The position numbers were made by a program, and so were the translations under genes. 64,000 nt of DNA, taken from assembly GCA_006176705.1 (NCBI GenBank), contig QRFJ01003355.1:124001-188000 (forward strand), given 5' to 3'. Positions 1 through 10,869 of this stretch are shown here, piece after piece; position 1 is the stretch's first letter, and every line of letters starts with the position of its first letter. Origin of the DNA: Cocos nucifera. Lineage: Eukaryota; Streptophyta; Magnoliopsida; Arecales; Arecaceae. Under the pieces are notes generated by a model, which was not told the DNA's origin, made no database searches, and saw only the letters and a program-made list of their open reading frames with translations.

Positions 1-1740
1 TCTTAAATATCAAAGATAAGACTAAGAATGACTTGAATTCTTGATTTGACTTGAAAGAATGAGATATTAGAAGATCACTCCATCCAGAGCCGACAGGAGG
101 AGAACAGTGGAGGCTCCCTCATGTATGCTATGTTATAAATGCCTTCGAACGGTCAATATTTCTTCGTGTGTTGGAGAACATAAAGGTCCCTGATGGATAC
201 CCAAGTAAAGATGTCAAACTTGAGAGATTGAAGACTTATGATTATCATATGCTAATGTAGGAATTGATCCCAATAGCTATTCACTGCATGTTGCCAAAAA
301 ATATCAGAATGACTGTTATTCATCTTTGCAACTTTTATAGAGATATTTATGCAAAGAGGTTACTTAAGAAAGACATGAAGAAAATGAAGGAAAGGATGGT
401 GACTATATTATGCGATTTAGAAAAAATATTTTTACCATCATTTTTCATGATTATGATGCATCTCACCGTGCACTTTGCGAAAAAGTTGCACTTGGAGGCT
501 CAGTGTTTTGCCGATGGATGTATCCTACTGAGAGGAATATTCAAACTTTAAAATCTTATATAAGAAATATAAATCATTTGGAGAGATCCATAGTAGAAGG
601 TTATTTGGATCAAGAGTGAATGAATTTTTGTACTATGTACTTAAACAAGCTCGAGATACATCGTAATCGGCCAATGAGGAATTAGGATGATCAATATGAG
701 CCAACTGAGCCTGCATTTGAGTTTATTCCATAATTAGGTGGACTTTCTACTTCATACCGCCTCACTAATTTAAGCATTGAGGAAAGGGATAAGGTACACC
801 GCTACATGCTCTTCAACTATGATGTCATTGAGCCATACATAAGGTGAGTCACTCAGTCTTATTTATTTTATAATAATTAAAAAAAAATTTAATTATATGT
901 AAATTTATTTTTTATGTATGCAGCAAATACAAGAAGGTCATAAGAGTAAAATATGATGCTCTAAGTATGTAGAAGAAAGAGAAAATGCATAGCAAAATTT
1001 TTTTTGAATAGTTCAAAGATCATGTAAGTGATTATATTTTTTTGTCTTGTATAACTTATTTAAACATGTTTACTAATTAGGTATCATCTTCTTAATTAGG
1101 TATGGAGATTGCCACTCAGTGATGTGAGCCCTGAAGTGCATGCTCTTTCAATAGGTCCTAATCATACTGTGCATGAGTATAAATAGCTCATCATTAATGG
1201 TTACAGATTTAATATTTACAGTAGGTCTATAAATATGGCAACATAAAATAGTGGCATCATATTGAGTGCCACCACTGGGTGTTATGCTAGCTCGAGAGAT
1301 TCACAGTCTCGTACGGAGGATTTGAATTATTATGGCATGGTGGAGAAGATAGTCATCTTGGACTATTATTCTAAAAGAAGGATTGCATTGATGAAGTACG
1401 ATTGGTTTGATACCTTATCATGTTTGGGATGAAGACTGATGAGTGTGGTTTTACACTCATTAACATGCAACGCCATCTCCGCACTGAAGAACCGTATATA
1501 CTTGCCTCCCAAGCTAGTCAAGTCTTTTACGTTAGTGATCTCTTGGAGCCTCAATAGGGTGTTGTTGTGAAGATGATGCCTAGGTATATTTTTGATGATA
1601 CCAAAATTGATGGCAATGTTGGACCATGCATGCAAAATGCTTCTCTAGGATAAAATTTATTTAGTACTATCGAGGTTCCAAACACATTTGTCAAGAGCGA
1701 TGGTGATGTCCATATTGTAGATGCCATTAGGCGATGACTT
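1..1740 (+). pseudogene. CACTA TNP2-type transposase, C-terminal part, decayed
   Basis: In the family this protein binds the terminal repeats and catalyses CACTA excision. Seen: readable blocks in changing frames. Around 100-260 the frame gives INAFERSIFLRVLENIK and YDYHML. Around 264-470 it gives LIPIAIHCMLPKN, LCNFYRDIYAKRL and ITILCDLEKIF-like sequence. Around 500-620 it gives RWMYPTERNIQTLKSYIRN and IVEGYLDQE. These match the conserved C-terminal half of TNP2 proteins. From about 780 to 1640 there is a DUF4216-like region (NYYGMVEKIVILDYYSKR). There are at least one frameshift near 490 and many stops, such as a TAG where LMQEL is expected (about 256). The N-terminal catalytic part would lie left of the window. 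Confidence 0.82.
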
Positions 1741-2385
1741 CAACATTCTGGTATAAATTATTAGAGTCTATTTATTGAAGTGTTGCTTATATTATTGTTC
1801 AACATGTTATATTTATTGCTTTGAGGTTGCAATCCAAGAAGGAGGATGAATTGGATTTCTAAAATAGAGATGGTTGGAGAGAGATTTCGAGACCTTTCGA
1901 TTCTGAACGAGACATTTCGTTAGAACCGTGAGACCTCTCGAGAATCCTGTAAGACTTCTCGCTCTCAGAGCACAAAAATTAAATTTCTATCTTCTAAGAA
2001 TGAGATATCTCGAGTTCAACTCAAGATCTTTCGAAATTATGCCAGAACTTTATTTGGGCGTGCCAGTCCACTCGAGAGCTCTCAAAAATTTTTTGAGAAG
2101 TTTCAAAAACTGCTCAAGACTATTTTGAGAGATTTTTGCTACCAATCAAAGAAATTTAATTTTTATTTGAATTTTTCTTTATATCTTTCTTGTTTTGGTC
2201 AAAGAGCTCTCTTTCTTCTAATCTTTGGAAGCTTAAGAAAATTTTTTTCTTTAAGGATCTTGACTTGATGAATTTTTGTACATCTTTTTTTGAAATGATT
2301 CTTTAATTTAAATATCTAGAAAGACCTACATCCACTCATGAAACACATGGTTAAATACTCAAACTCATGTTGATTAACATTGCAG
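1741..2385. other. Non-coding stretch with TCTCGA-rich LTR-like fragment
   Basis: Lies between the two CACTA-1 genes. From about 1880 to 2110 it contains many CGAGA/TCTCG blocks (GAGACCTCTCGAGA and similar). A similar text occurs at 63150-63330 in the gypsy 5' LTR region, including a shared CTCTCAGA...AAATTTCT context. It may be an LTR fragment inserted into the CACTA intergenic space. No ends or target duplications were seen. Confidence 0.4.
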
Positions 2386-2389
2386 GTCA

Positions 2390-4494
2390 TGATGGCACTG
2401 AAATGCCATCTAGCTTTCACCCCCACCCCTCGACGGACTACGTGGAGCTCCGCATCTGAGCCATGTCGATAGGCCATGCCGTGGGCCGTGCCAATAGGCC
2501 ATGCAATGCTGTACCATGCCTTGGATCATATCGTATCGATAGGCTGTGTCGTGCCATGCAGTGCCGTACCGTATTGGTAGGCCATGCCTTAGGCTATGTT
2601 GTGCCGTGCCGACCGTTAAGAGAACCTTCGATCGCTAAGAGAGCATTGCATAGCGATAGACCCATCAAATGATTAGTGTACATAATCTTCGACATTCATA
2701 TATTTATATGTAATTGTATGGATGGTACCTAGGCATATCTTTGATTATTGTTCAATATGTTATATTGGTTAATTTTTATTAATATTGTAGATCACGATAG
2801 CACCAAAATGCCATCTAGCTTTCACCCCTATCCCTCGATAGGTTACGTAGAGTTTAGCATTTGAGAAGCAGTCGGAGCATACTCCATCCACCTCCGCATC
2901 GACTACTCAGGAACCTCCATAGTTGGCATCTACTCCACTGGCATCTGAGTCTCTACCATCATCCACATCTCCAACACATGCTACTCCATCGACATCTGAG
3001 TATACATTTATATTATATTATTCACTTATTTTTTATATAATATTTATACACTTATATATTTATATAACGTATTTTCATTGTAGGTGCATCATTCAGCCGA
3101 ATATTTTACGGTCCCACACGTATGGTGCATGTATGAAACCACCAGTATCAGATGATGGTGTAGTATGATGCAGAGGGAAGGTCAGTAGGGAAGACCACAC
3201 GGAAGGTGCATTCCTTTTTTGGAATGCTTGTAGGGCGGTCAAACATTATTTCCGTAAAGTTCAGAGACTAGCGATTGATGGATGCTGCTATCAGAGACTG
3301 GATGTGAAAGGAGATATGGATAAGTGCATCTTAATTATATTTATATATTTTATATATTTATACTATGTTTGATTAGAATAATTTTGTAACTGACTTTTGA
3401 TAACTTTGTACGGAGGAGGTACGACTTTTCTCATCATGAGAGGGCTCGAGATGCCCCATTGAAGAAGATTGGAGAGTTGCACTGGGACTACAAGGTCAAG
3501 CTCCACAGAGGATGGCTCAAACACTGACGAGATACTCCGGAGGAGCTTGTTCCTTGGATACAAGACTGTCCTCCGAGTCAGTGGGAGAGGATGATTACAC
3601 ATTGGAAGAGCCAGGAGTTTGAGATAAAATTACTAACTTTTAAATTTTTCAATATGCCTAAAGTTATATTCAAATATTTTTTAAATATTTATTATTTATT
3701 TGAATACTCGTTAGGCTACCTCCCATCAAAATTGAAAGAATTGGGCAGCCCAGGAGCATATGCACACTCTCGACCATGAGTCTATGGCCAGTCGTGTGCA
3801 TAGAGAGGTAATGAATTTTAAATCTTACTAGATAAATTAAATTAATATTTTTTTCATATTTTTGATAAACTGATTCATTATTATAACTAATAAGAGATGG
3901 AGTGATGCTCAGTCGTAGCGAGATCTTTCGATCCAGTCATATAGAAAAAAAGGATAGATCGATGAATGCCACAATCGAGAGAATTTTTGTAAGTACTAAA
4001 TATATTAGTATATATCATTAGTATTATAGCATTTCTTATAAAATTTTATTTAAATTTATAATTACAGGATCAATTAGATGCGCTCGCGAGTAAAAGCCCA
4101 GATACCTCCGACCTTCATGACCATCTATCTCAGGTCTTGGGCCTGAGCACTCTGAAAGAATCTGATGCAAGTCTAGACATACGTTGACCAGCTATTGGTC
4201 TGAGGCGAGCGTCTCTTCATAGACTTTCGATATCGTCAATTTAGAGAAGCTTGAGGAGGCGTTGGCATGGGTAGATCATGCTACGATGCGGGCAGATCGG
4301 ACTGAGGAGAGCGTATCTCATCTAAAGGGCATCGTGAGAGATATGGTGTTGATGCTCAGTGCATATTTTGGAGGTCCCTTTATGGGTTTTAAGGATATGT
4401 TGGCCTGCATTCTAGCTTCAGCTCCTCCAGCTCCGGCTCCAGCTCGTGCTCTATCTTTCGGTGATGACGACGATGTAGATTTAGGAGATTTTTG
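2390..4494 (+). pseudogene. CACTA second gene, plant transposase_24 (Ptta/En/Spm) type, multi-exon, decayed
   Basis: Seen: the segment matches 10870-12587 of CACTA-2 block by block, with AT-rich spacers bounded by GT/AG-like sites. Conserved stretches include KCHLAFTPTPR, the IQPNILRSHTYG region, a FRYDFSHHERARDAPLKKI-like segment near 3420, the RGWLKH segment near 3510 and QLDALASKSP near 4080. The C-terminus ends with a D/E-rich tail (FGDDDDVDLGDF) at 4494. The family protein binds subterminal repeats during CACTA transposition. The first coding block is present twice (near 2390-2465 and 2790-2880), separated by about 330 bp of imperfect GGCCATGCCGTG-like repeats. Stops such as the one at 3524 make it a relic. 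Confidence 0.72.
2456..2615. repeat. Degenerate CATGCCGTGCC-type tandem repeat
   Basis: Repeated variants of AGGCCATGCCGTG, TGCCGTACC and GATAGGC run through this GC-rich patch. It interrupts the duplicated first block of the CACTA-1 second gene and is absent at the matching place of CACTA-2. Confidence 0.6.
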
Positions 4495-4669
4495 ATATAT
4501 ATTTTTTAAAAAAATATTATAATAAATTTTATTCGATAATAAAATTTTAGCATTTCAAAAATATTTTTATGTTTATAATATTTTTTATGTTATATATCTT
4601 TATATTTATCAGATAAAATATATAAAAAATTAAAAATTTTATATTTTTTAATTATTCAAAAGCTATGAT

Positions 4670-4997
4670 AGCGATTTTACAATCGCTGTCGTAGACGTAC
4701 CAACCACTGTCGTAGGTAATATGTCAATCGCTATATTAGTCCTATGACAGTGGTTACATAATCACTGCCATAGGTCAAGCTATGGCAGCGCTTTAGAAAT
4801 CACTGATCTATGGTAGCAATTTAAAAATCACTGTAATAGATGCTTTATGGCAGTGATTTCTAGAACCACTGTCATAGACCTACGGTAATGGTTGTAGTGA
4901 CAGTGGTTAGCTAACCACTGTTATAGCCTATAGTAGCGATTTTTTGAACTACGATAGTGGTTACAAATAGCTGCCGTAGCCTTATTCTGTAGTAGTG
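4670..4997. repeat. CACTA-1 right subterminal repeats and terminus
   Basis: At least eight copies of TATGGCAGYGGTT or its complement AACCRCTGYCATAG, in alternating orientation, end in GTAGTAGTG at 4989-4997. Subterminal arrays of this sort are transposase-binding sites in En/Spm-type elements. Confidence 0.8.
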
Positions 4998-4998
4998 G

Positions 4999-7111
4999 TT
5001 GCTTGATGTACCCACTATCAAACAAGAAAGAGCAATTATTGATGATCTACTTGTAATGTATAATATAGATTCTAGTTATTTTAGGATAGGTAATCAGTTA
5101 TTGAGATGGAGCACAAGGGATGTTGGTTTGATTTTGGATCTCTCGATATATGGTGCCCATATTAGTTTCAAAGCGGATGGTTGGAAAAAGAATGCTATAG
5201 TGCAGAAGTATTTTGATCAGAGGATGCATGGTGATGGGACATTTAAGCAAAAAAGCTTGGAGAAACTTATACTATCCTTAGTAGAAGAGATGGAGGACAT
5301 TAAAGATTTTATTCGTCTTCTGTGTTTATACATCATGGAGATATTTTTATTCTCAATAAATAACATGAAAGTTGCTAGATAGATCTTTGGGTATGTAGGT
5401 TCTAATTATTATAATTTTAATTTATATGTAAATTTATATATTAAAAATACTTACAATCTTGTTTATTGTGTAGATATGTAGAGAATCCTTATTCACTTTC
5501 TAACTTTGCATGGGGTCAGGCCGTATATGATTTCATTCACAATATTATCAAAGAGAAGGCCTTATTAGTACAAAAAAGAAATGCAGGTGCAAAGGTGAAT
5601 GTAGGTTACTTAAGGGGTTGCATAACCACTCTGAGTGTATGTGCCCATTACCTTCATTATTTATTTTATAATTTTGCATTCATCTCTGATTATATGACTC
5701 AATGTTTTAGTTATATGATTTTTATCTCTGGTTACATGGCTCAATATTTTAGTTATAGGATTTTCATCCCTGATTACAAGGTTTTTATATATGGTTACAT
5801 GGTTTATATCTCTGATTACATGGTTTATATCTCTGGTTACATGACTCAATGTTTTAGTTACAGGATTTTCATCCCTAGTTACATGATTTTTATATGTCGT
5901 TACATGATTTATATCTTTGGTTATATGGCTTAATATTTTAGTTATAGGATTTTCATCCCTGATTACATAGTTTTTATCATGTGGTTACATGGTTTTTATC
6001 TCTGGTTATGTCTTTTCATCTATGATTACATGGCTCAGTGGTTAGTTATAGAATTTTCGTCTGTGGTTACATGGTTTAAATCTCTAGTTACATGGTTTAA
6101 ATCTCTGGTTACATGATTTATATCTCTGATTATCTGGTTTATATCTCTAGTTACATGACTCAATATTTTGGTTACATGGTTTTTATCTGTTGTTACATGG
6201 TTTTCATCTATGGTTATATGGTTTATATCTTACGGTTCCTGCAATTTTGTTATTACTATTTTTCATATGACATAGGTGTGGTTATACGAGGTTATGAGCT
6301 TGGTTGATAGTGCCAAATTTGGATTTTATCCCCATATTTTGAATTATAGTATAAAAGAATTTTTAACTTGGGGAAAGCTGCAATCAAGGATTGCTAAAGT
6401 GCCACCTGAGAGTGTAAGTATTTTCAAGTTCAATTTCACAAGTGGTGTATGAAGGTAATATATATTGATCATGTTATCATTAACGATTACTAATACATGC
6501 ATGGATATTCTAGAAATTTATGTGCAATAAATTATTTACTTCAACATTTAATTTTATAGATACAACCCCTTATGGAAGAGGAGGAAGAGAAGTGGATCTT
6601 CCAGCCAGTAAAAGGACAACGATTATACTTTGATGCTATTATCAAATAGAGAAGTGGCCTATCCAAAAAGAAAAAATCAGAGATGAAAATAAGAAAAAAA
6701 AATGGTTGAGAAGAGAGTGGATCGGGGGAGAGGTTTAAGGGAATTAAAAGTGATCCTCTTATACTATAGGAGAAAGCATCAAAACTTTAGATGGATCATT
6801 CATGGTCTACGAAAGAAAAATAATTTTCTAAAATAGAGAATTGCTGAGCTTAAAGGAAGCCATGTGCCTCCAAAAGATGTAAAACAAGCTAAGGTTGGAG
6901 ATGGAGTAGCATCAAAAAGTTTTAGTCCTTATTGTGATGTGCCCTCCGCAGTTGCTGACATTATGGGAAAAAGGAATATGAACAAAAAGAGAAGGGTGTT
7001 ACTAGAAAGAGGAGGAGTGTATGCGGGTTAATGAAAAAATCAAGTTCAATAGTAAGGATGGTGAGGAGTAGGAGCCATAGAAAAAAATTTATGAAGATAA
7101 AAAGTTCCTGG
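4999..7111 (+). pseudogene. DUF1985-like/plant transposon protein, N-terminal part of Ulp1-type gene, interrupted
   Basis: Seen: an open stretch 4999-5382 (MLDVPTIKQERAIIDDL, WSTRDVGLILDLSIYG), then a block at 5475-5636 (NPYSLSNFAWGQAVYDFI, VGYLRGCITTLS). A plausible intron follows, 5637-6275, with a donor GTATGT and an acceptor ending ATAG. The next block starts VWLYEVMSLVDSAKFGF. The FAWGxAVY...LxGC...VWLYE pattern is what I know from DUF1985-type proteins encoded by Mutator-like elements with Ulp1 proteases. From 6560 the sequence is Lys/Glu-rich (MEEEEEKWIF) with stops and then is cut at 7114 by CACTA-2. The upstream end is cut by CACTA-1. The family role is not firmly known; a SUMO-protease-like C-terminus lies further right. 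Confidence 0.6.
5660..6245. repeat. 21-bp GGTTACATGGTTTATATCTCT minisatellite with higher-order units
   Basis: Over twenty imperfect units of about 21 bp alternate between GGTTACATGGTTTATATCTCT and a two-unit variant containing GACTCAATGTTTTAGTTA and GGATTTTCATC. Because the period is a multiple of three, long reading frames stay open on both strands with 7-residue periodicity. It fills a predicted intron (5637-6275). Related text is at 18640-18908. Confidence 0.85.
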
Positions 7112-7114
7112 ACT
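7112..7114. other. Left target-site duplication of CACTA-2 (ACT)
   Basis: ACT directly precedes CACTACTACAAAAA. The matching right flank at 13160-13162 is ACC, so the 3-bp duplication typical of CACTA elements has one mismatch. Confidence 0.55.
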
Positions 7115-7142
7115 CACTACTACAAAAAGGTTCTATGGCAGC

Positions 7143-8549
7143 GCATACTATGCCAGCGATTTTCGAAACCACTGTCATAGACCCTACAGCAGCGGTTTTC
7201 ATTAACCGCTGCTATAGCTCCGACCTATAGCAGTGGTTACATGAAACCATTGCCATAGATCGGACTTATAGCAGCGGTTTATTGTAACGACTACTATAGG
7301 TTGGACCTATAGCAACGATTAGTGAAACCGCTACCATAAGTCAGATTTATAGCAGCGGTTAGTAGGAACCGCTGCTATAAGCTTATTTATGGCAGTGGTT
7401 AATTGTAACCATTATCATATATATATTTTTAAAATATTATATAATTTTAAAATTTAATATCCATCTTCATCGTTCATTATCTAAATAATTATTATTAGAG
7501 TATCATCGTAAAAGGTCGTCTCGATCTGATGGCCCTAGCTTCATCAATTAAAAAATTTGATTTCGATGACCACGAACGATGATGCGATGATATGATAGAT
7601 GAAGACCTCCGATGGATCTAAAAACCTGCAACGATAATTTTGATGATGTTTATAGTATATTATCAAAGTTTTAATTCAATCGAATGTCGTTTTCTTGGTT
7701 AATTTAGTATAGATTAGTTTCGATCGTTAAATAATAAACGAGTGATCAAAGGACCAAACGGTATCCGATTCTGAGATAATTTTTTTATAAATGATCTTAG
7801 CTACTATTTTAATTATTTTTTATAGTGGTGATTATAAAATTCAACTCTTGAGATGAAGAATAATTTAAAACTATATGTCTTTCGATAACCATTCTGAAAC
7901 TTCATTGATTGTTATGCTCGTGCTTTTGCAATATTTGCTTAACATGAACAGTTTATATAAAAATAATTTAAATTTTACTATCATCATCATATAAAATATT
8001 TAAAATTATAATAAAGATCATTTAACTAAAAAATTATCTCATAATCGGATGCCATTTAACCCTTTGATCGTTTATTTCTAATTTAACGGTCGAAATCATT
8101 CCATACTAAATTCACCATGATAACGACATTCGATTGAAGTGAAACTTTGATAGTATGCTACAAACATTATCGAGATCATCATTACAGATTTTTGGATCCA
8201 TCGGAGGTCTTCATTTATCAGATCATTGCATCGTCATTCGTGATCATCGAAATTAAATTTTTCTAATCGATGAAGCTAGGGCCATCGAATCGAGGCGATC
8301 TTTTGCGATGACACTCTAATGATAATTATTTAGATAATGAACGGTGAAGATGGACATTAAATTTTAAAATTATATAATATTTAAAAAAATAAGAAAAAAA
8401 TTATTTTCAACCTATGGCAATGGTTATCAAAAATTGCTGCTATAGATCTACGGCATCGGTTATAGAACCACTGTCATAGATCTATGGCAGCAATTTTGGA
8501 TAATCGCTATCGTAGATCTATGGCAGTGGTTCGATAATCGCTGCAGTAT
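7143..8549. repeat. Large inverted repeat (foldback) inside CACTA-2
   Basis: The text from CATACTATGCCAGCG at 7143 is matched by the reverse complement of the text ending GCTGCAGTATG near 8549. The core arms, about 7430-7820 and 8005-8395, pair with only scattered mismatches. For example ATGGCCCTAGCTTCATC (7521-7537) has its exact complement at about 8269-8285, and GAAGACCTCCGATGGATC its complement near 8193-8210. The outer arms are subterminal CACTA repeats. The single-stranded loop is about 190 bp. Transcribed, this would give a long hairpin RNA. Confidence 0.88.
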
Positions 8550-8559
8550 GTTAGGTTAA

Positions 8560-9480
8560 AAATCTTTAAATTTTTTCTGCTTTCCTTCCGTGCGCACTCA
8601 ATCTCTTTCTCTCTATCTCTCCCCCTCCTCTCCGTCGTCGATGAGGCTTCTTCCTCCCCCCTAGCAGGCACCGTCCCTCCTTCCCCCTCGGTCGGTGCCG
8701 CCCCTCCTTCCCTCTCATCTTCGGCCCCTCCATCCCCGGTCGCTCCTCCCCGCCACCCCTCACCCGACCCCCCCCACCCTCCCCCCCGACCGCCCTCCTT
8801 CCCCCCATCCTAGGCCGCTCCTCCCCACCACCCCCACCTGGCGCCCCCACCCTCCCCCCGTCCGCCCTCCTTCCTCCCATCCGTGTCGCCCCTCCCTGCC
8901 ACCCTACCACCCCCAGCCCCCCATCTCCAGTCGCCCTCCCCACCACCCCCCACCCGACCACCCCACCCCCCCACCCTCTCCCCGACCGCCCTCCCCCCAT
9001 CCCAGGCCGCTCCTCCTCGCCACCCCCCACCCAGCCCTCCCACCCCCACCCTCCCCCCGGCCGCCCTCCTTCCCCTCCATCCCCGGCCGCCCCTCCCCGC
9101 CATCCCCAGCCCCCCATCTCTGGCCGCCCCTCCCCCACCCCCCATCCGGCCCTCCCATGCCCCCACCCTCCCCCCCGGCCGCCCCTCACCGCCACCCTCC
9201 CCACCCCCCAGCCCCCCATCTCCAGTCGTCCTCCCCACCACCTCCCACCCGACCCCTACCCCCCACACTCCTCATTTCGATCGTCGATCCTCCATCATTG
9301 TGCCTCCCGAGCCTCCTCATCACTGTGCTGCCCCCCCTGGCCCTAAATCTTTCGGCCACCCCTGCTCTCTCTTTCCTCTTTCTCTCTCTTCTCTATCTCA
9401 CTATCTTGCTTTTGTTTCACAGATTATCTCTAGTGCCATCGTCCTCCTCTAGCGTCGTCGTCGACGATCCTCGAAGCTTT
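8560..9480. repeat. Cytosine-rich low-complexity tract (CCCACCC/CGGCCGCCCCTCC repeats)
   Basis: About 700 bp of the + strand is overwhelmingly C, with repeated CCCCACCC, CCGGCCGCCC and CCCCATCTCC. Long proline- or glycine-rich reading frames on both strands come from the base bias alone, so I do not call a gene. The start (8570-8660) looks like a CT-rich leader followed by ATGAGGCTTCTTCC, so it could be an expanded, captured gene fragment. The - strand has many runs of four or more G. Confidence 0.8.
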
Positions 9481-9885
9481 CGGTATGATCCGCTCTCTAT
9501 AGCCGTAGATATAATTTTTTTTAATTTTATAGTATTATTTATTAATTATATATATTTATAATAATTTATAAAATATTTATAATAAATATTATAAATATTT
9601 ATTATAAATATTATAATTATCTGCATGTCGTAGTTTTTGGATCATGCCGTGGTGGTAGTCTTGGGCTATGTCATATCGACGGCTGTAGACTAGATCTATC
9701 AATGGATTGGATTCAGATCGAAATCTAGATATTCAAATCTAGACCCAATTTTAATTACTGGTATTGGATCCGAATCTGAATATTCGATGGGTTTATACTT
9801 GAAGTACCAGACCCAGACCCTAATAGATCCCAGAAGGTCAGATCTGATTTCGAGATCCAAAACTAAGAAATGGAGAGACTGAGAG
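9481..9885. other. Non-coding spacer within CACTA-2
   Basis: AT-rich (9510-9620), then a segment with repeated AATCTAGATATTCAAATCTAGA and GGATCCGAATCTGAATATTC-type words (9700-9800). No gene or terminus was seen. Confidence 0.5.
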
Positions 9886-10385
9886 GAAGATCGACAGATT
9901 GAGAGAGGGAGAGCCGATCGATCGTCGATCGCTGGCAAGGGAGATCGAGAGTGGGAGGGAGGAAGGGGGTCTGGCCTCGTCACCATCACCGACGAGGGAG
10001 ATCGAGAGAGCGAGAGAGGAAGGAAGGGATCCGGCCTCGCCGCCATCATTGGAAGGGAGGGGGTCCGGCCTCGCCACCATCATTAGGAGAGAGGGGGTCC
10101 GGCCTCGTTGGCGAGGAAGATCAAGAGAGGGAGAGTGGGAGATCGAGAGAGTGAGAGAGGGAAGGGAGGGGGTCCGACCTCGCCGGCATCACTGGGTGGG
10201 ATGGGGTCTGGCCTTACCAGTGATGAAGATCGAGAGAGTGAGAGAGGGAGGGATGGGGTCTGGCCTCGTCGATGAGGGAGATCGAGAGAGGGAGAGAGGA
10301 AGATCGAGAGATGAAAAAGCTGAGAGGGAGGGGTTTAGCCTCGCCACCATTATCGGCGAGAGAGATCGAGAGAGGGAGTGATCGA
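9886..10385. repeat. Purine-rich minisatellite (GAGATCGAGAGAG ... GGGGTCCGGCCTCGCC)
   Basis: Seven or so imperfect units of about 50-75 bp combine GATCGAGAGAGNGAGAGAGG with GGGGTCYGGCCTCGCC and CATCAT. Base composition is the reverse of the neighbouring C-rich tract: the + strand is now G/A-rich. The reading frames here on both strands are by-products of the repeat. Confidence 0.8.
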
Positions 10386-10680
10386 GGGGATGGCACACAG
10401 CCGAGCCAGCTCGAATATGCAGTCGAGTCGGCTCAGGTCATGATCGAGCTGATTGGGGGAGGATCCGAGTTGGATATCTCAGGCATGGAGCCGACTGTCT
10501 CAAGCATAGAGCTGGCTTGGCTTCTAAGCAAATAAAATTTGATATGTTTTTCTAAGATTCCAACTTTAAGTCGTAAGGTGCCACCATCATCTATTTTGTT
10601 CTTCTTTTAGATTTTTGGACTAATACTAAGGTTCGTGCAAGAGATCGGATCTATGACTATTGCTCATCCTTAATTATTTA
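10386..10680 (+). mobile_element. Copia-type LTR fragment inside CACTA-2
   Basis: Contains several GAGCCRGCTC/GAGTCGGCTC palindrome-like words (10400-10520), as in the LTRs of Copia-1 and Copia-2. It then has GTTCGTGCAAGAGATCGGAT at 10631-10650, nearly the same as the 3' end of the Copia-1 LTRs (15130 and 17662). The middle of such an LTR is missing. No target duplication was seen. Confidence 0.5.
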
Positions 10681-10869
10681 TAAATATAATTCATGTTGTA
10701 GAATTTATTGCATAACATTTTTTGGATGTTTATATCTTGTTGCTTTTGTTTATTGCATTGCATAACGATAGACTCATCAATTGATTAGTGTACATATTAG
10801 AGACTTTATTAATGCTATACTAATATTATTGTTCAACATGTTATATTAATTAATGTTCATTAATATTGC

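Larger units (their letters stand above)
1..4997 (+). mobile_element. CACTA (En/Spm) transposon, CACTA-1, left end outside window
   Basis: Seen: the right end reads TCTGTAGTAGTG at 4986-4997, the reverse complement of the CACTA terminus CACTACTACA. Just inside it (4670-4997) is a dense array of subterminal repeats around TATGGCAGYGGTT and its complement. The interior carries a TNP2-type transposase remnant followed by a second ORF of the plant transposase_24 type, the usual two-gene layout of plant CACTA elements. The left terminus is not in the window. The sequence right of 4997 reads straight into the coding region of another element, so CACTA-1 seems to have inserted into that gene. Both its genes are full of stops, so it is not autonomous today. 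Confidence 0.85.

Noticed and set aside
4670..4997. Regularly spaced short repeats that could suggest a CRISPR-like array
   Set aside because: The units alternate in orientation, spacing is irregular and they end in a CACTA terminus in a plant genome; they are subterminal repeats.
5466..5933. 155-codon frame running through the 21-bp repeat as a true repeat protein
   Set aside because: The first third is conserved DUF1985-like sequence, then a good splice donor occurs at 5637 and the conserved reading resumes at 6276; the repeat part is best explained as intron.
8695..9561. A 288-codon proline-rich reading frame and overlapping glycine-rich frames on the other strand
   Set aside because: Both arise from the C-rich repeats; several frames are open at once and none has a domain.
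9899..10381. Arg/Glu-rich and Ser-rich frames of up to 160 codons
   Set aside because: Product of the GA-rich minisatellite; frames stay open on both strands because of the period and lack of T on one strand.
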